DNA from: DASPKW01 sp038244055
GTDB lineage: Bacteria; Planctomycetota; Phycisphaerae; Tepidisphaerales; Tepidisphaeraceae
Length of the DNA stretch: 26,436 bases
Direction: 5' to 3'
NCBI GenBank assembly: GCA_038244055.1
Contig: JBBRTW010000036.1
Location: 1-26,436, forward strand
Positions 6,838 through 14,245 of this stretch are shown piece after piece. A program made the translations under genes and the position numbers. A model generated the notes under the pieces. It worked only from the letters and a program-made list of their open reading frames with translations, had not been told where the DNA came from and made no database searches. Positions within the stretch are counted from its first letter, which is position 1; every line of letters begins with the position of its first letter.

Positions 6838-7175
6838 TTAAAACGGTTGTACGAAACTGGGAATCGAAGCGGACGAAAGAAACCCGCATGGTTGAAGATG
6901 CTCTTCAAACGGCAGGCTTCGAGCAGGTTGATGCCTATCGGTATAATTCCGCCTCGATTCGGGTGCGGGTAATCGATTCGCGATTTGAAGGACTTCCGGC
7001 TGAAAAACGCGACCGGATGGTTGAGACCCACTTGGATAAACTTCCAGAGCGCACCCAGGCGGACATCGTAAGTCTGTTCACCTTTGCCCCATCTGAAATT
7101 AAAGATGCGTCGGCAAACTTTAGAGAGTTTTTGTTGAATCAGGAGTTTGAGAAGCCGAGCCAATCCAAGTTGTAG
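6834..7175 (+). CDS. Small protein with BolA-like pattern, coupled to the HEPN gene
   Basis: The 113-residue protein starts inside the HEPN stop codon. Residues about 40-90 read SIRVRVIDSRFEGLPAEKRD, then RMVETHLDKLPERTQADIV and a final strand ending FAPSE. The order strand, F-x-G-L, charged helix with R and V, strand and P-x-E recalls BolA-like proteins, but the usual His ligands are missing. I therefore call it BolA-like in pattern only. The tight overlap indicates co-translation and probably a shared function. No ribosome binding site of its own is obvious. Could equally be an unrelated uncharacterised family. Confidence 0.5.
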   Translation: MIKTVVRNWESKRTKETRMVEDALQTAGFEQVDAYRYNSASIRVRVIDSRFEGLPAEKRDRMVETHLDKLPERTQADIVSLFTFAPSEIKDASANFREFLLNQEFEKPSQSKL

Positions 7176-7206
7176 ATCGTCATCGATCAATCGCAATGCA
7201 GGCCGC

Positions 7207-7461
7207 GTGGCACGAGTTGATGCAATTCGCACCGAGATTCAACGGCTGATCCGAGCCGTTCCTTTCCATCGCTTCCTTCTGGTTCTCGAAAACGGCGATC
7301 GCGTGACGATCGAGTATCCGGAGAATATCGCGTTCGATCCCGAGGCGAAGGAGCCGGGGAGCGATGAGTTTTACGTGATCACGGGAAGGATCAGGCTGTT
7401 TAGCACGTTCGGAGCGGTGTCGAGCATTGTGCTGGCGGATCGGGAGGGGGCGGCGGCGTGA
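7207..7461 (+). CDS. Small conserved protein of unknown function (planctomycete type)
   Basis: The core reads IRTEIQRLIRAVPFHRFLL, then LENGDRVTIEYPENIAFDP, a polar loop and EFYVITGRIRLFSTFGAVSS. I recall very similar short proteins in planctomycetes, always without a known role. They normally begin a few residues before the first helix, which favours the GTG at 7207 (preceded by CAGG) over an in-frame ATG at 7147 that overlaps the previous gene and would add an atypical Arg/Ser-rich start. Length 84 residues with this start. It may be the third gene of the HEPN run but need not be functionally linked. Confidence 0.6.
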   Translation: MARVDAIRTEIQRLIRAVPFHRFLLVLENGDRVTIEYPENIAFDPEAKEPGSDEFYVITGRIRLFSTFGAVSSIVLADREGAAA

Positions 7462-7513
7462 ATGCCAAAGGCGACCGTTAAAGATCGAGTCACAGAGATG
7501 AAGTGACCAGCGG

Positions 7514-8245
7514 CTACGCCGCTTTGATCGGCCGAATATCCTGATTCGCATCCGCCCCCGCGGCCGGGCGATTCTCCAAAACCTCCCCGCCATACGCCAC
7601 GAATGTCGGCGTGAATCCCGGGATGCCGTTGCGGATGACTTTGGAGGTGGGGAAGAGCTTGCGGAGCTTGCGGCGGCTGAGCAGGCAGATATCCGTGCGA
7701 TCGGCACCGGAGCCGTATTTCTTTTTGATGTGCAAATAGCCGAATTTGTAGCCGATCTTGTGCTGCCAGCTTTGGGGAAGCCAGGTGACGAAGGGCAGGC
7801 GCAGGTGCGGCTCGAAGGGGAACCAGCGGTTGGGGGTGGTGACGAACCAGCTTTTGGCCACCCGCATGATCTCGTTGGCGAAGATCACCTGGTTCTCGAA
7901 ATTGAAGACGTGCTCGATCACGGCGTTGCAGTAGCAGATATCAAAAGACTTATCCGCGAAGGGAAGCTGCAAGCCCGAGCCACAGACGGTCTTGAGCTCT
8001 GGAACCGCGTCGCGCGCCCGCTGCACATCGGGAAAAAAGAGATTGACCAGCACGATGTTTTTCTTGGTCGGGTAGGAATCAATGAGCTGCTTGTTGGGCT
8101 GGATCTTATTGCCGGCCTCGCCGCCCGCTTCGCCGCCGACATCGAGGATGACCGTATCACGCTGCGGGCGCATGACATCGTAGAAAAGCTCGAGCTTTCT
8201 ACGGCGGCTGCGGTCGGAAACGAGACGGAACATTTTCTGGATCAT
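7514..8245 (-). CDS. Class I SAM-dependent methyltransferase (type 11-like)
   Basis: Motif I is at residues 32-39 (VILDVGGE), followed by GLQLPFADKS (91-100) and FDICYCNAVIEHV (101-113), the usual Methyltransf_11 signature. The second half, with TTPNRWFPFEPHLRLP, is typical of methyltransferases in surface-sugar clusters. It is the last gene of the minus-strand polysaccharide locus and probably methylates a sugar or a lipid-linked intermediate; the acceptor is unknown. It converges on the small plus-strand gene ending at 7461. No Shine-Dalgarno sequence is seen: a TTAGTTGCTAG repeat begins about 13 bases before the ATG. Confidence 0.75.
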   Translation of the reverse strand: MIQKMFRLVSDRSRRRKLELFYDVMRPQRDTVILDVGGEAGGEAGNKIQPNKQLIDSYPTKKNIVLVNLFFPDVQRARDAVPELKTVCGSGLQLPFADKSFDICYCNAVIEHVFNFENQVIFANEIMRVAKSWFVTTPNRWFPFEPHLRLPFVTWLPQSWQHKIGYKFGYLHIKKKYGSGADRTDICLLSRRKLRKLFPTSKVIRNGIPGFTPTFVAYGGEVLENRPAAGADANQDIRPIKAA

Positions 8246-8257
8246 GGGGGCGTCGCA

Positions 8258-8330
8258 GTTGTTAGTTATTAGTTGCTAGGTGTTAGTTGTTAGTTGCTAG
8301 TTGTTGGTTGTTAGTTGTTAGTTGCCAGTC
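8258..8330. repeat. TTAGTTGCTAG/TTGGTTG tandem words
   Basis: About nine degenerate eight-base words lie in the leader of the methyltransferase gene. They are the inverted form of the repeat at 3724-3758. Confidence 0.85.
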
Positions 8331-8337
8331 GTGGCCG

Positions 8338-8460
8338 TCATTCTGAGGGAGTATAGACGACCGAAGAATCTGGTTTATGCGTCGTGGGCCGTTCGCCTAT
8401 ATGAATGGGCCGATCCGTTCCGGCTGGATTCTTCGGTCGCCTGAGGCTCCCTCAGAATGA
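8338..8460. repeat. Inverted-arm element with TCATTCTGAGGGAG ends
   Basis: The left arm (8338-8372) starts TCATTCTGAGGGAG and includes GACCGAAGAATC. The right arm (8426-8460) is its complement except for a short variable patch and one indel. The core is about 53 bases. Single arms of the same type lie at 9094-9128 and, more diverged, at 17110-17134. It lies between two co-oriented genes. Confidence 0.85.
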
Positions 8461-8485
8461 CACTTCAATGCCGCTCGAATGACAC

Positions 8486-8959
8486 TCACCCGTCTTTCCG
8501 CGCCCAGTTGTACGGAATATCGTTAACGTGCGGATCGACCCGGTATTCATCGGGGTTCTTGTAATCGTAGCATTCGGTGGTGTAGTTCACGACGATCGCT
8601 TCGTGGTCGCTCACGCACTTGAAGCCGTGATAAACCAGATTGGGAATCTCGATCAGAAACGGCGCGTGATCGCCGATGACGAACTCGTTGACCATTCCAA
8701 ATGTTGGGGAATCTTTTCGCGAATCGTAGAGCACGACCTTCATCTGCCCGCGCACGCAGATGAAATGGTCGGTCTGCTTCTGGTGGTAGTGCCAGGCCTT
8801 GACGACGCCGGGGTAGGCGCTGGTCATGTAGATCTGGCCGAACTTGATGTTATTGCATTCCTTGTCATCGGCGCGGAGCATTTCCATGAGCCGGCCGCGC
8901 TCGTCGCAGTGGATGGTCAGGCGCTTGACGGTGACGCCTTTGATGAGTTCTTTGGGCAT
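8486..8959 (-). CDS. RmlC-like cupin, dTDP-4-dehydrorhamnose 3,5-epimerase-related
   Basis: A single cupin domain. GVVKAWHYHQKQTDHF (51-66) holds His57, equivalent to the catalytic His of RmlC, with His59 and His65 nearby. GQMKVVLYD (71-79), IEIPNLVYHGF (104-114) and the tail NPDEYRVDPHVNDIPYNW (135-152) match the NDP-sugar epimerase branch of the cupins. At 157 residues it is shorter than RmlC (about 180). It probably epimerises or isomerises an NDP-keto-sugar for the polysaccharide; no dTDP-rhamnose genes (rmlA, B, D) are in the window, so rhamnose itself is not certain. AGGAT lies eight bases before the ATG, just before a tandem-word repeat. Confidence 0.8.
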   Translation of the reverse strand: MPKELIKGVTVKRLTIHCDERGRLMEMLRADDKECNNIKFGQIYMTSAYPGVVKAWHYHQKQTDHFICVRGQMKVVLYDSRKDSPTFGMVNEFVIGDHAPFLIEIPNLVYHGFKCVSDHEAIVVNYTTECYDYKNPDEYRVDPHVNDIPYNWARKDG

Positions 8960-8969
8960 GGGGCGATCC

Positions 8970-9036
8970 TGGTTGCTGGTTGCGAGTTGCTGGTTGTTCG
9001 TTGTCAGTTGTCAGTGGTTCGTTGTCAGTGGTCGGT
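8970..9036. repeat. GGTTGCTGGTTGC and TTGTCAGTGGTC tandem words
   Basis: Two word families stand side by side: the TTGCTGG type (8970-9000), shared with 3724-3758 and 8258-8330, and the TTGTCAGTGG type (9000-9036), shared with the coding insert at 1651-1690. Confidence 0.85.
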
Positions 9037-9093
9037 TGAGGAGCATCGTTCGATTGGCTTTTGGCGAAATTGACGGCCTTGGTTGATCGGGCT

Positions 9094-9128
9094 GGATCCT
9101 TCGGTCGCTAAGGCTCTCTCAGGATGAC
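9094..9128. repeat. Single arm of the TCATTCTGAGGGAG element
   Basis: GGATCCTTCGGTCGCTAAGG continues to CTCTCTCAGGATGAC and matches the right arm at 8426-8460 with a few changes. No opposite arm is seen nearby. Confidence 0.7.
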
Positions 9129-9162
9129 TGGGGGACGATCACGATGACCGGGGACGATCGTG

Positions 9163-10491
9163 CTACGCGACCACCGAGCCGGCGACCTTTAATCCTGTGG
9201 GTTTGTCGCCGGGTGGAGGTTGTGCTTTTTGGGGCGGGGGCGGATCGGCGTCGAGCTCTTTGGCTCTCCTGACGATCCGATCGCCGAAGAGTGTTTCCCA
9301 CGCATCCAGAAGAACCGGGATGGAATATTTCCAGGCGAGTTTTTCTTCCACCCGCCGCCGGCCGTACTGGCCCATCTGATGGCGGAGGCTGGGATTCACC
9401 AACAGTTCGGCAATTTTGTCGGCCAACTCGACCGAATCATTCGGCCGGGCATAGAGCGACGCCAGACCCGCCGAGACCCGGCCCTCCGTCAACTCGAACT
9501 GCACGATCGGCCGGGCCAGGGCCATGTACTCGATGATCTTGTTCATCGTGCTCTTATCGTTCATCGGGTTGGCGAGATCCGTGTTGACGCAGACATCGCA
9601 GGTGCAGATCGCCTCGATCATCGTGGCATCATCGACGCGCCCCGGAAAGGCGATATCGCCCGCGACGCCCATGCGCTCGGCCAGATTGATGATGTCCTGC
9701 CGCGTCGGGCCATCGCCGATGACGACCCAGCCGATGTCATTGGCCGGCCGCTCTTTCTTGAGCCGCGCCGCCGCCTCCACCAGAAAATGCAGCCCCTCCT
9801 GCGGGCCGATCGTGCCGATGTAGCCGACCAGAAACTTCTTCCCCTTGCGCCAGCGCGAAGGATTCGCCGCCACGGGCTTGAAGCGCTCCAGATCGGGGGC
9901 GCTGCGAACAACGAAGACGCGCTGCGGGTCCATCCGCCCGCGCACGATGGCGATGCGTTTATACGATTGATTGGTGGCGATGCTGGCGCGGCGGCTGAAG
10001 AAAAAGGTGAGCCGCTCGGCCATCAGAACGGCGCGGTGGAGCAGCCGCTTGGTCCATCTGACCCGGCCGAACTTCACCTCAAACAACTCGGGGTTGATAT
10101 CGTGATGATCGAAGATAAATCGAACCCCCAGCGGGATGAAAGGCAACGCGACCAGGAAAAGCAGATCGGGCGGATTGCACGCCTGGATCGCATCGAACGG
10201 GTCCGCGCGGAAAATCTTCCACGCCAGGCGCAACTGATGCCACAGGGCCGCGCCATATTCGCGGGCGTAGCCTTTGGCGGATTGCTCATCATCGGCCGGC
10301 AGCGGATGGCGGTAGATGCGGATCCCTTCGAGCTCTTCAAACGCCAGCGTGTACCCCTTAAGCATCGGGCAGATGACCGAAACCCGATAACCGGCCGCGC
10401 GGAGCGCGCGGGCCTCCTGCCACACCCGCCGATCGAAGGGCAGGGGCAGGTTCTCAACCAGAATGAGGATGTGACGGGTTTTCGGGCTCAC
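9163..10491 (-). CDS. Glycosyltransferase family 4 (WbuB-like)
   Basis: A GT-B fold retaining glycosyltransferase. The N-terminal acceptor domain opens with ILILVENLPLPFDRRVWQEA, the start common to WbuB-type enzymes. The donor domain carries GYIGTIGPQEGLHFLVEA and VVIGDGPTR, and MNKIIEYMALARPIVQFE holds the conserved Glu of the E-x7-E site, with Lys at the first position instead of Glu. The last 40 residues are Pro-rich (DADPPPPQKAQPPPGDK) and probably disordered. GTG start, nine bases after the AlgD-like stop, so co-transcribed with it. Sugar specificity is unknown. Confidence 0.85.
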   Translation of the reverse strand: MSPKTRHILILVENLPLPFDRRVWQEARALRAAGYRVSVICPMLKGYTLAFEELEGIRIYRHPLPADDEQSAKGYAREYGAALWHQLRLAWKIFRADPFDAIQACNPPDLLFLVALPFIPLGVRFIFDHHDINPELFEVKFGRVRWTKRLLHRAVLMAERLTFFFSRRASIATNQSYKRIAIVRGRMDPQRVFVVRSAPDLERFKPVAANPSRWRKGKKFLVGYIGTIGPQEGLHFLVEAAARLKKERPANDIGWVVIGDGPTRQDIINLAERMGVAGDIAFPGRVDDATMIEAICTCDVCVNTDLANPMNDKSTMNKIIEYMALARPIVQFELTEGRVSAGLASLYARPNDSVELADKIAELLVNPSLRHQMGQYGRRRVEEKLAWKYSIPVLLDAWETLFGDRIVRRAKELDADPPPPQKAQPPPGDKPTGLKVAGSVVA

Positions 10492-10500
10492 AAATCCATA

Positions 10501-11814
10501 TCACCAGCACAGGCCGAGGTAGCGCGGATCGCCGCGCATGATTTTCTTGCCGCCGCCCTCAACGTCAATGAGCGTCTGCCCGTCGCGGGCGCGGGCGGCG
10601 GCCCAGGCCCAGTCGAAATCGGCATCGACGACGACAATGACCTCGGCCTCCATCACTTCTTCGGCACTATAACGCATCATCTGAGCCAGCGAAGGAATCT
10701 CATGATCGGCGAATTGTTTATTGGCACCGGTGAGTTTTTCCACCGAAACGCGCGGGTCGTGAGCCAGAACGTCGCACCCATCATCCACCAGCCGCCGGGC
10801 GACGCGGACGGCGGCGCTCTCGCGCAGATCGTCCGTGCCGGTCTTGAAAGTCAGCCCGAAAATGCCCACCCGCCGCGCGCCCGCCTTACGCACCAACTCA
10901 ACAACTTCGAGAATATGGGCGTCATTGCTGCGAAGAATCTCGCCCAGCAGCGGAAGACTCGCCCCGCTCCGCTCCCCCTCGCGCACCAGGGCGCGAACAT
11001 CCTTGGGCAGGCACGAGCCACCGAATGCGAATGCCGGGCGGAGGTAGGCCTTGGAGATGTTGAGCTTGGTGTCCTTGCAGGAAAGCTCCATCACTTCCTG
11101 GGCATCGATCCCCCATTTCTTGGAAACCCGGCCGATTTCGTTGGCGAAGGCGACCTTGAGCGCATGAAACGCGTTATCCGCGAATTTCACCATCATCGCG
11201 ACATCAGGGCGGGTGATCAGCAGCGGCGCGGCGATATCGGAATAGAGGGAGGCGATCAGTTCGGCGGTGATGGAATCATCGGTGCCGATGACGGTCTTGG
11301 GCGGGTTGAAGAAATCGTTGACGGCCGTGCCTTCGCGGAGAAATTCAGGGTGGACGGCGAATCCAAAACCCTCGCCCGCGAGTTTGCCGGATTCGCGCTC
11401 TAAAGTGGGGAGAATCACATCCGCCGCCAGGCGCGGCAGTGTCGTGCTGCGTATGGCCACGACATGGCGCGCCGGTTTGGCCGCGATGGACCGGCCAATT
11501 TCCTGACACACGCGGATGACGGCCGAGGCATCGGGTGAGCCATCGGCGGCGCTGGGCGTGCCGACGCAGACGAGGCTGAGATCAGTCGAAGCAATGGCCG
11601 CGGCGGCATTGGTGGTGGCGCTGAGCCGGCCAGTGCGGGCGTGGCGGGAGAGGATTTCTTCCAGGCCGGCTTCGAGGATCGGGCTCTGGCCCGAAGCGAG
11701 TTGCCGCACCTTGGCTTCGGAAATATCAACGCCCACCACGGTGTGCCCGCGTTCAGCGAGACACCCGGCGGATACCGCGCCGACATAGCCGAGGCCAAAG
11801 ATGCTGATACGCAT
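10501..11814 (-). CDS. algD: GDP-mannose 6-dehydrogenase (AlgD-like)
   Basis: Oxidises GDP-mannose to GDP-mannuronate with two NAD+, in the cytoplasm. The start MRISIFGLGYVGAVSAGCLA carries the GxGxxG NAD-binding loop. The body matches AlgD more closely than UDP-glucose dehydrogenase: HPEFLREGTA, DTKLNISKAYLRPAFAFGG, then SCLPKD. Counted from this ATG the catalytic Cys is residue 268, the position reported for Pseudomonas AlgD, and the length of 437 is also close to AlgD (436). This favours the ATG at 11814 over an in-frame GTG at 11823 that overlaps the previous stop by four bases. A uronic acid is therefore a likely component of the polymer. Confidence 0.88.
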   Translation of the reverse strand: MRISIFGLGYVGAVSAGCLAERGHTVVGVDISEAKVRQLASGQSPILEAGLEEILSRHARTGRLSATTNAAAAIASTDLSLVCVGTPSAADGSPDASAVIRVCQEIGRSIAAKPARHVVAIRSTTLPRLAADVILPTLERESGKLAGEGFGFAVHPEFLREGTAVNDFFNPPKTVIGTDDSITAELIASLYSDIAAPLLITRPDVAMMVKFADNAFHALKVAFANEIGRVSKKWGIDAQEVMELSCKDTKLNISKAYLRPAFAFGGSCLPKDVRALVREGERSGASLPLLGEILRSNDAHILEVVELVRKAGARRVGIFGLTFKTGTDDLRESAAVRVARRLVDDGCDVLAHDPRVSVEKLTGANKQFADHEIPSLAQMMRYSAEEVMEAEVIVVVDADFDWAWAAARARDGQTLIDVEGGGKKIMRGDPRYLGLCW

Positions 11815-11819
11815 AACAT

Positions 11820-13097
11820 TCACATCTTCTGCTGCTCGCGCCAGAGTTTAACGAGCAGGCTCGATTCATCGAGTTCGACGGCGCTTTCCGGAATCGGCTG
11901 ATCCATCTTGATATCGCGGGTCAGGCGTACCCCATCGGCCAGTCCGATGGGGAGCAGTCCCTTCGCGTTTTCCGCGATATCGAGCTCGCCATATTGTTTG
12001 AAGCCGCCGATCCCATCAAGGATTTCGCCGGCCTTCAGATCGCGCTTGGCCAGTGCGATCGTATGGCAAACGGGCCTGCCGCGCGGGGCGATGGTGGCTT
12101 CGCGGTAGATGACCGCCTCGGCGGCGCTCAGCGGCGTTTCGATATGACAAAGGTGATACGGCCGGAAAAACATGTAATTCGGGCCATCGCCCATCTTGAG
12201 ATACTTGAGATACGGCTGCACGAACTCGCGATTTTTCCCGCGGGCGATGATGAAAATCCCGCCCCCGAAATCGCCCGCCAACGTGTAATCGACCACGCCC
12301 CCGGGGCCAGCCATCGTGCCGGTCCATTCGAAATCTTTAACAGCGTTCTTCAGGTCCGTCTTAATTCCGACCATGCCGCGCTTGAACGGCACCAATCCGG
12401 TAGCGTTACAGACGACATTCTGCTCGATGTTCATCTTAGTGCCATCGGTGAAGGCGCAGGTCATCTTCGGGCTGGTGCGCTGCTTGGTGGCCCATTCCAT
12501 GATCGAATCCGGCGTGGCGCGGATGTTCATGAACCCCTTGCAGTTGACGGCCGCCAATACGTCGAAACCGCAGCCGGCGCAGTACTCGAACATGCGCATG
12601 ATCACGCCCGGCTGATCGCCATCGGCGTTGGTGTAGACGATGCCGGCCTCGTCCGCCTTTTTCTTCAACAGCGGACCGAGCGTGCCATCGGTTTCGGCAT
12701 TCAGCGAAACAAAATGCTTCTTGTTGCGGATGCAGGAGAGCGCCTCGCGCGCCCCCAGTTCGACCGCGCCCGTGGCTTCGATGACCACATCCAGTGGAGC
12801 AATATGCCCCGCGATCTCCGGGTCCGCCGAAACCGCCGGCCGGCGCTCGTCCACCGCGATGGAGATCCTGGCGACATCATCGCTGACCAGCACATGCTCG
12901 CGCTTGTAGCCGGCATCGACGTAAGCCTGAACGGCTTTGTCGATGGTTCGATTCACCAGCAGCGATGGCCGCATCCCCGGCATTTTCGAGAGCTGATAGA
13001 CCAGCCCCTTGCCCATGAAGCCCGCGCCGATGACGGCCGTGCGCACGGGATCGCCGCGCGATTCGCGGCGTTGAAGTTCTCTAAAAAGATGAGTCAT
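11820..13097 (-). CDS. Homoserine dehydrogenase-like NAD(P) oxidoreductase with C-terminal SAF domain
   Basis: An N-terminal Rossmann domain with TAVIGAGFMGKGL (20-32) and VVIEATGAVELGAREAL is followed by a homoserine-dehydrogenase-like catalytic region (GDQPGVIMRMFEYC; MAGPGGVVDYTLAGDFGGG). Residues about 345-405 (KRDLKAGEILDGIGGF and on) look like a SAF domain, as in sialic-acid synthases and antifreeze proteins. Such proteins are known from sugar and antibiotic clusters, but I know of no firm reaction. Here it sits directly before algD and after a GT2, so a role in making or branching an unusual sugar precursor is likely. Threonine biosynthesis is improbable from the context. The 23-base gap to the preceding GT2 is almost all GCGGATTG repeat. 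Confidence 0.75.
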   Translation of the reverse strand: MTHLFRELQRRESRGDPVRTAVIGAGFMGKGLVYQLSKMPGMRPSLLVNRTIDKAVQAYVDAGYKREHVLVSDDVARISIAVDERRPAVSADPEIAGHIAPLDVVIEATGAVELGAREALSCIRNKKHFVSLNAETDGTLGPLLKKKADEAGIVYTNADGDQPGVIMRMFEYCAGCGFDVLAAVNCKGFMNIRATPDSIMEWATKQRTSPKMTCAFTDGTKMNIEQNVVCNATGLVPFKRGMVGIKTDLKNAVKDFEWTGTMAGPGGVVDYTLAGDFGGGIFIIARGKNREFVQPYLKYLKMGDGPNYMFFRPYHLCHIETPLSAAEAVIYREATIAPRGRPVCHTIALAKRDLKAGEILDGIGGFKQYGELDIAENAKGLLPIGLADGVRLTRDIKMDQPIPESAVELDESSLLVKLWREQQKM

Positions 13098-13101
13098 GAT
13101 T

Positions 13102-13120
13102 ATTGCGGATTGCGGATTGC
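13102..13120. repeat. GCGGATTG tandem words
   Basis: ATTGCGGATTGCGGATTGC fills the space between the GT2 stop and the next start. Same family as the 25-bp inverted repeat at 15495-15578. Confidence 0.75.
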
Positions 13121-14245
13121 TTATGCTTTATCAATCAAATGTCGCCGCTGCTTGCGGAATAATTTCCAGTGCTCGTTGCGCGTGTCCTCGTACACCCGAA
13201 TCTTTTCCAGAAATTCAGCGTCACGTCTCCCTGCAACTTCCGCGAGCCGCATCAATGGCGCCCTCACCGCGAAAAACATCCACATAAAAAAGTTCGCGAT
13301 CCACATGTACGTCGCCCCGTAATGCTTGCGGAACAATTTGAGCAGCGCCCGGTCGATGTGGAACAGCCGGTTGCTCGTCGTCTTTTTCGCGGATTCTCCC
13401 ACCAGATGGATAATCTGCGCCTCCGGGCAGAAGACCAGCCGCCCGCCAGTCTGGCGGATGCGCCAGCAGAGATCGGTCTCCTCGGCATACATGAAAAAGT
13501 GATCGTCGAACCCGCCGGTTTGTTCGTAAACTTCCCGCCGGATCATCAGGCAGCATCCCGTGATCACCCCGACCTCGCGCACCGAATCGCGCTGCCAGTA
13601 GTCCATCGCCTCGCGGTTGAAGAGCGGGCTGTTTTTGAACATCAGGTGCAGCCCAAACGCCTTGCAGATCAGCGGCCACATCCCCGGCGAGCCCCAGCAG
13701 CACGACCGCTCCAGCGACTGGCCATCCTCCTTCAGCGTCCGACCGCCCACCGCCCCGGCCTCGGGATGCTGGTCGGCGAAAGCCAGAAGTTTTTCGATCG
13801 CGCGATCCAGAACCACCGTATCCGGGTTCAGCAGCAACACCCACCGGCCCGTCGAGTGTTTGTAGGCCAGATTATTCGCCCGCCCGAAACCGAGATTCAC
13901 ACCCGGCTCGATCAACTTCACCCACGGAAACTCCGCGCGGACCATCTCGGCCGACCCATCATTCGAAAGATTGTCGACCACGATCGTCTCGTATCGAATT
14001 CCCGCTGTCTGCGCCCGCAGCGAACTCAGGCAATCGCGCAAAAGCTCTTTCACGTTCCAACTGACAATGCAGACACTGACATCGACCACGCCCACACTCA
14101 CATCCGCGCCCGCCCCCGCCCCCGCCTGATCCGGGTGGCATGGGTAAAGCTGCTCCGTTACCCGTGTCCGCTCTGCCTCCCCCGCCGCGCCGCCGGCCGG
14201 AGACATTCGGGCATTCTTGCTGATTGGCTCGAGCATCAGTGTCAT
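13121..14245 (-). CDS. Glycosyltransferase family 2, rhamnosyltransferase-like
   Basis: GT-A fold. DVSVCIVSWNVKELLRDCL (55-73) opens the domain, VVDNLSNDGS (89-98) binds the nucleotide, LLLNPDT (137-143) is the DxD-equivalent and GGFDDHFFMYAEETDLCWR (244-262) holds the catalytic acidic pair. This pattern is that of WbbL-type rhamnosyltransferases. The C-terminal 90 residues include a hydrophobic, Trp/Phe-rich segment (about 315-335) that may rest on the membrane. The first 50 residues are not part of the domain, so a later start is possible; the ATG used here overlaps the methyltransferase stop by one base (TGATG), which supports translational coupling. Confidence 0.85.
   Translation of the reverse strand: MTLMLEPISKNARMSPAGGAAGEAERTRVTEQLYPCHPDQAGAGAGADVSVGVVDVSVCIVSWNVKELLRDCLSSLRAQTAGIRYETIVVDNLSNDGSAEMVRAEFPWVKLIEPGVNLGFGRANNLAYKHSTGRWVLLLNPDTVVLDRAIEKLLAFADQHPEAGAVGGRTLKEDGQSLERSCCWGSPGMWPLICKAFGLHLMFKNSPLFNREAMDYWQRDSVREVGVITGCCLMIRREVYEQTGGFDDHFFMYAEETDLCWRIRQTGGRLVFCPEAQIIHLVGESAKKTTSNRLFHIDRALLKLFRKHYGATYMWIANFFMWMFFAVRAPLMRLAEVAGRRDAEFLEKIRVYEDTRNEHWKLFRKQRRHLIDKA

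Noticed and set aside
7509..7523. AGCGGC-TAC-GCCGCT hairpin between convergent genes as a terminator
   Set aside because: The stem is six pairs, it overlaps the last codons of the methyltransferase and no T-run follows on either strand.
9152..9165. GGACGATCGTGCTA shared with 22578-22591
   Set aside because: A 14-base match between two places in 26 kb is expected by chance, and one copy encodes ordinary glycosyltransferase residues.
9220..11403. Very long open frame on the plus strand (727 codons)
   Set aside because: It is antisense to the GT4 and AlgD-like genes, whose motifs are complete. Long antisense frames are common in GC-rich DNA with biased third codon positions. The same holds for plus-strand frames at 11994-13322, 13169-14491 and 20086-21510.
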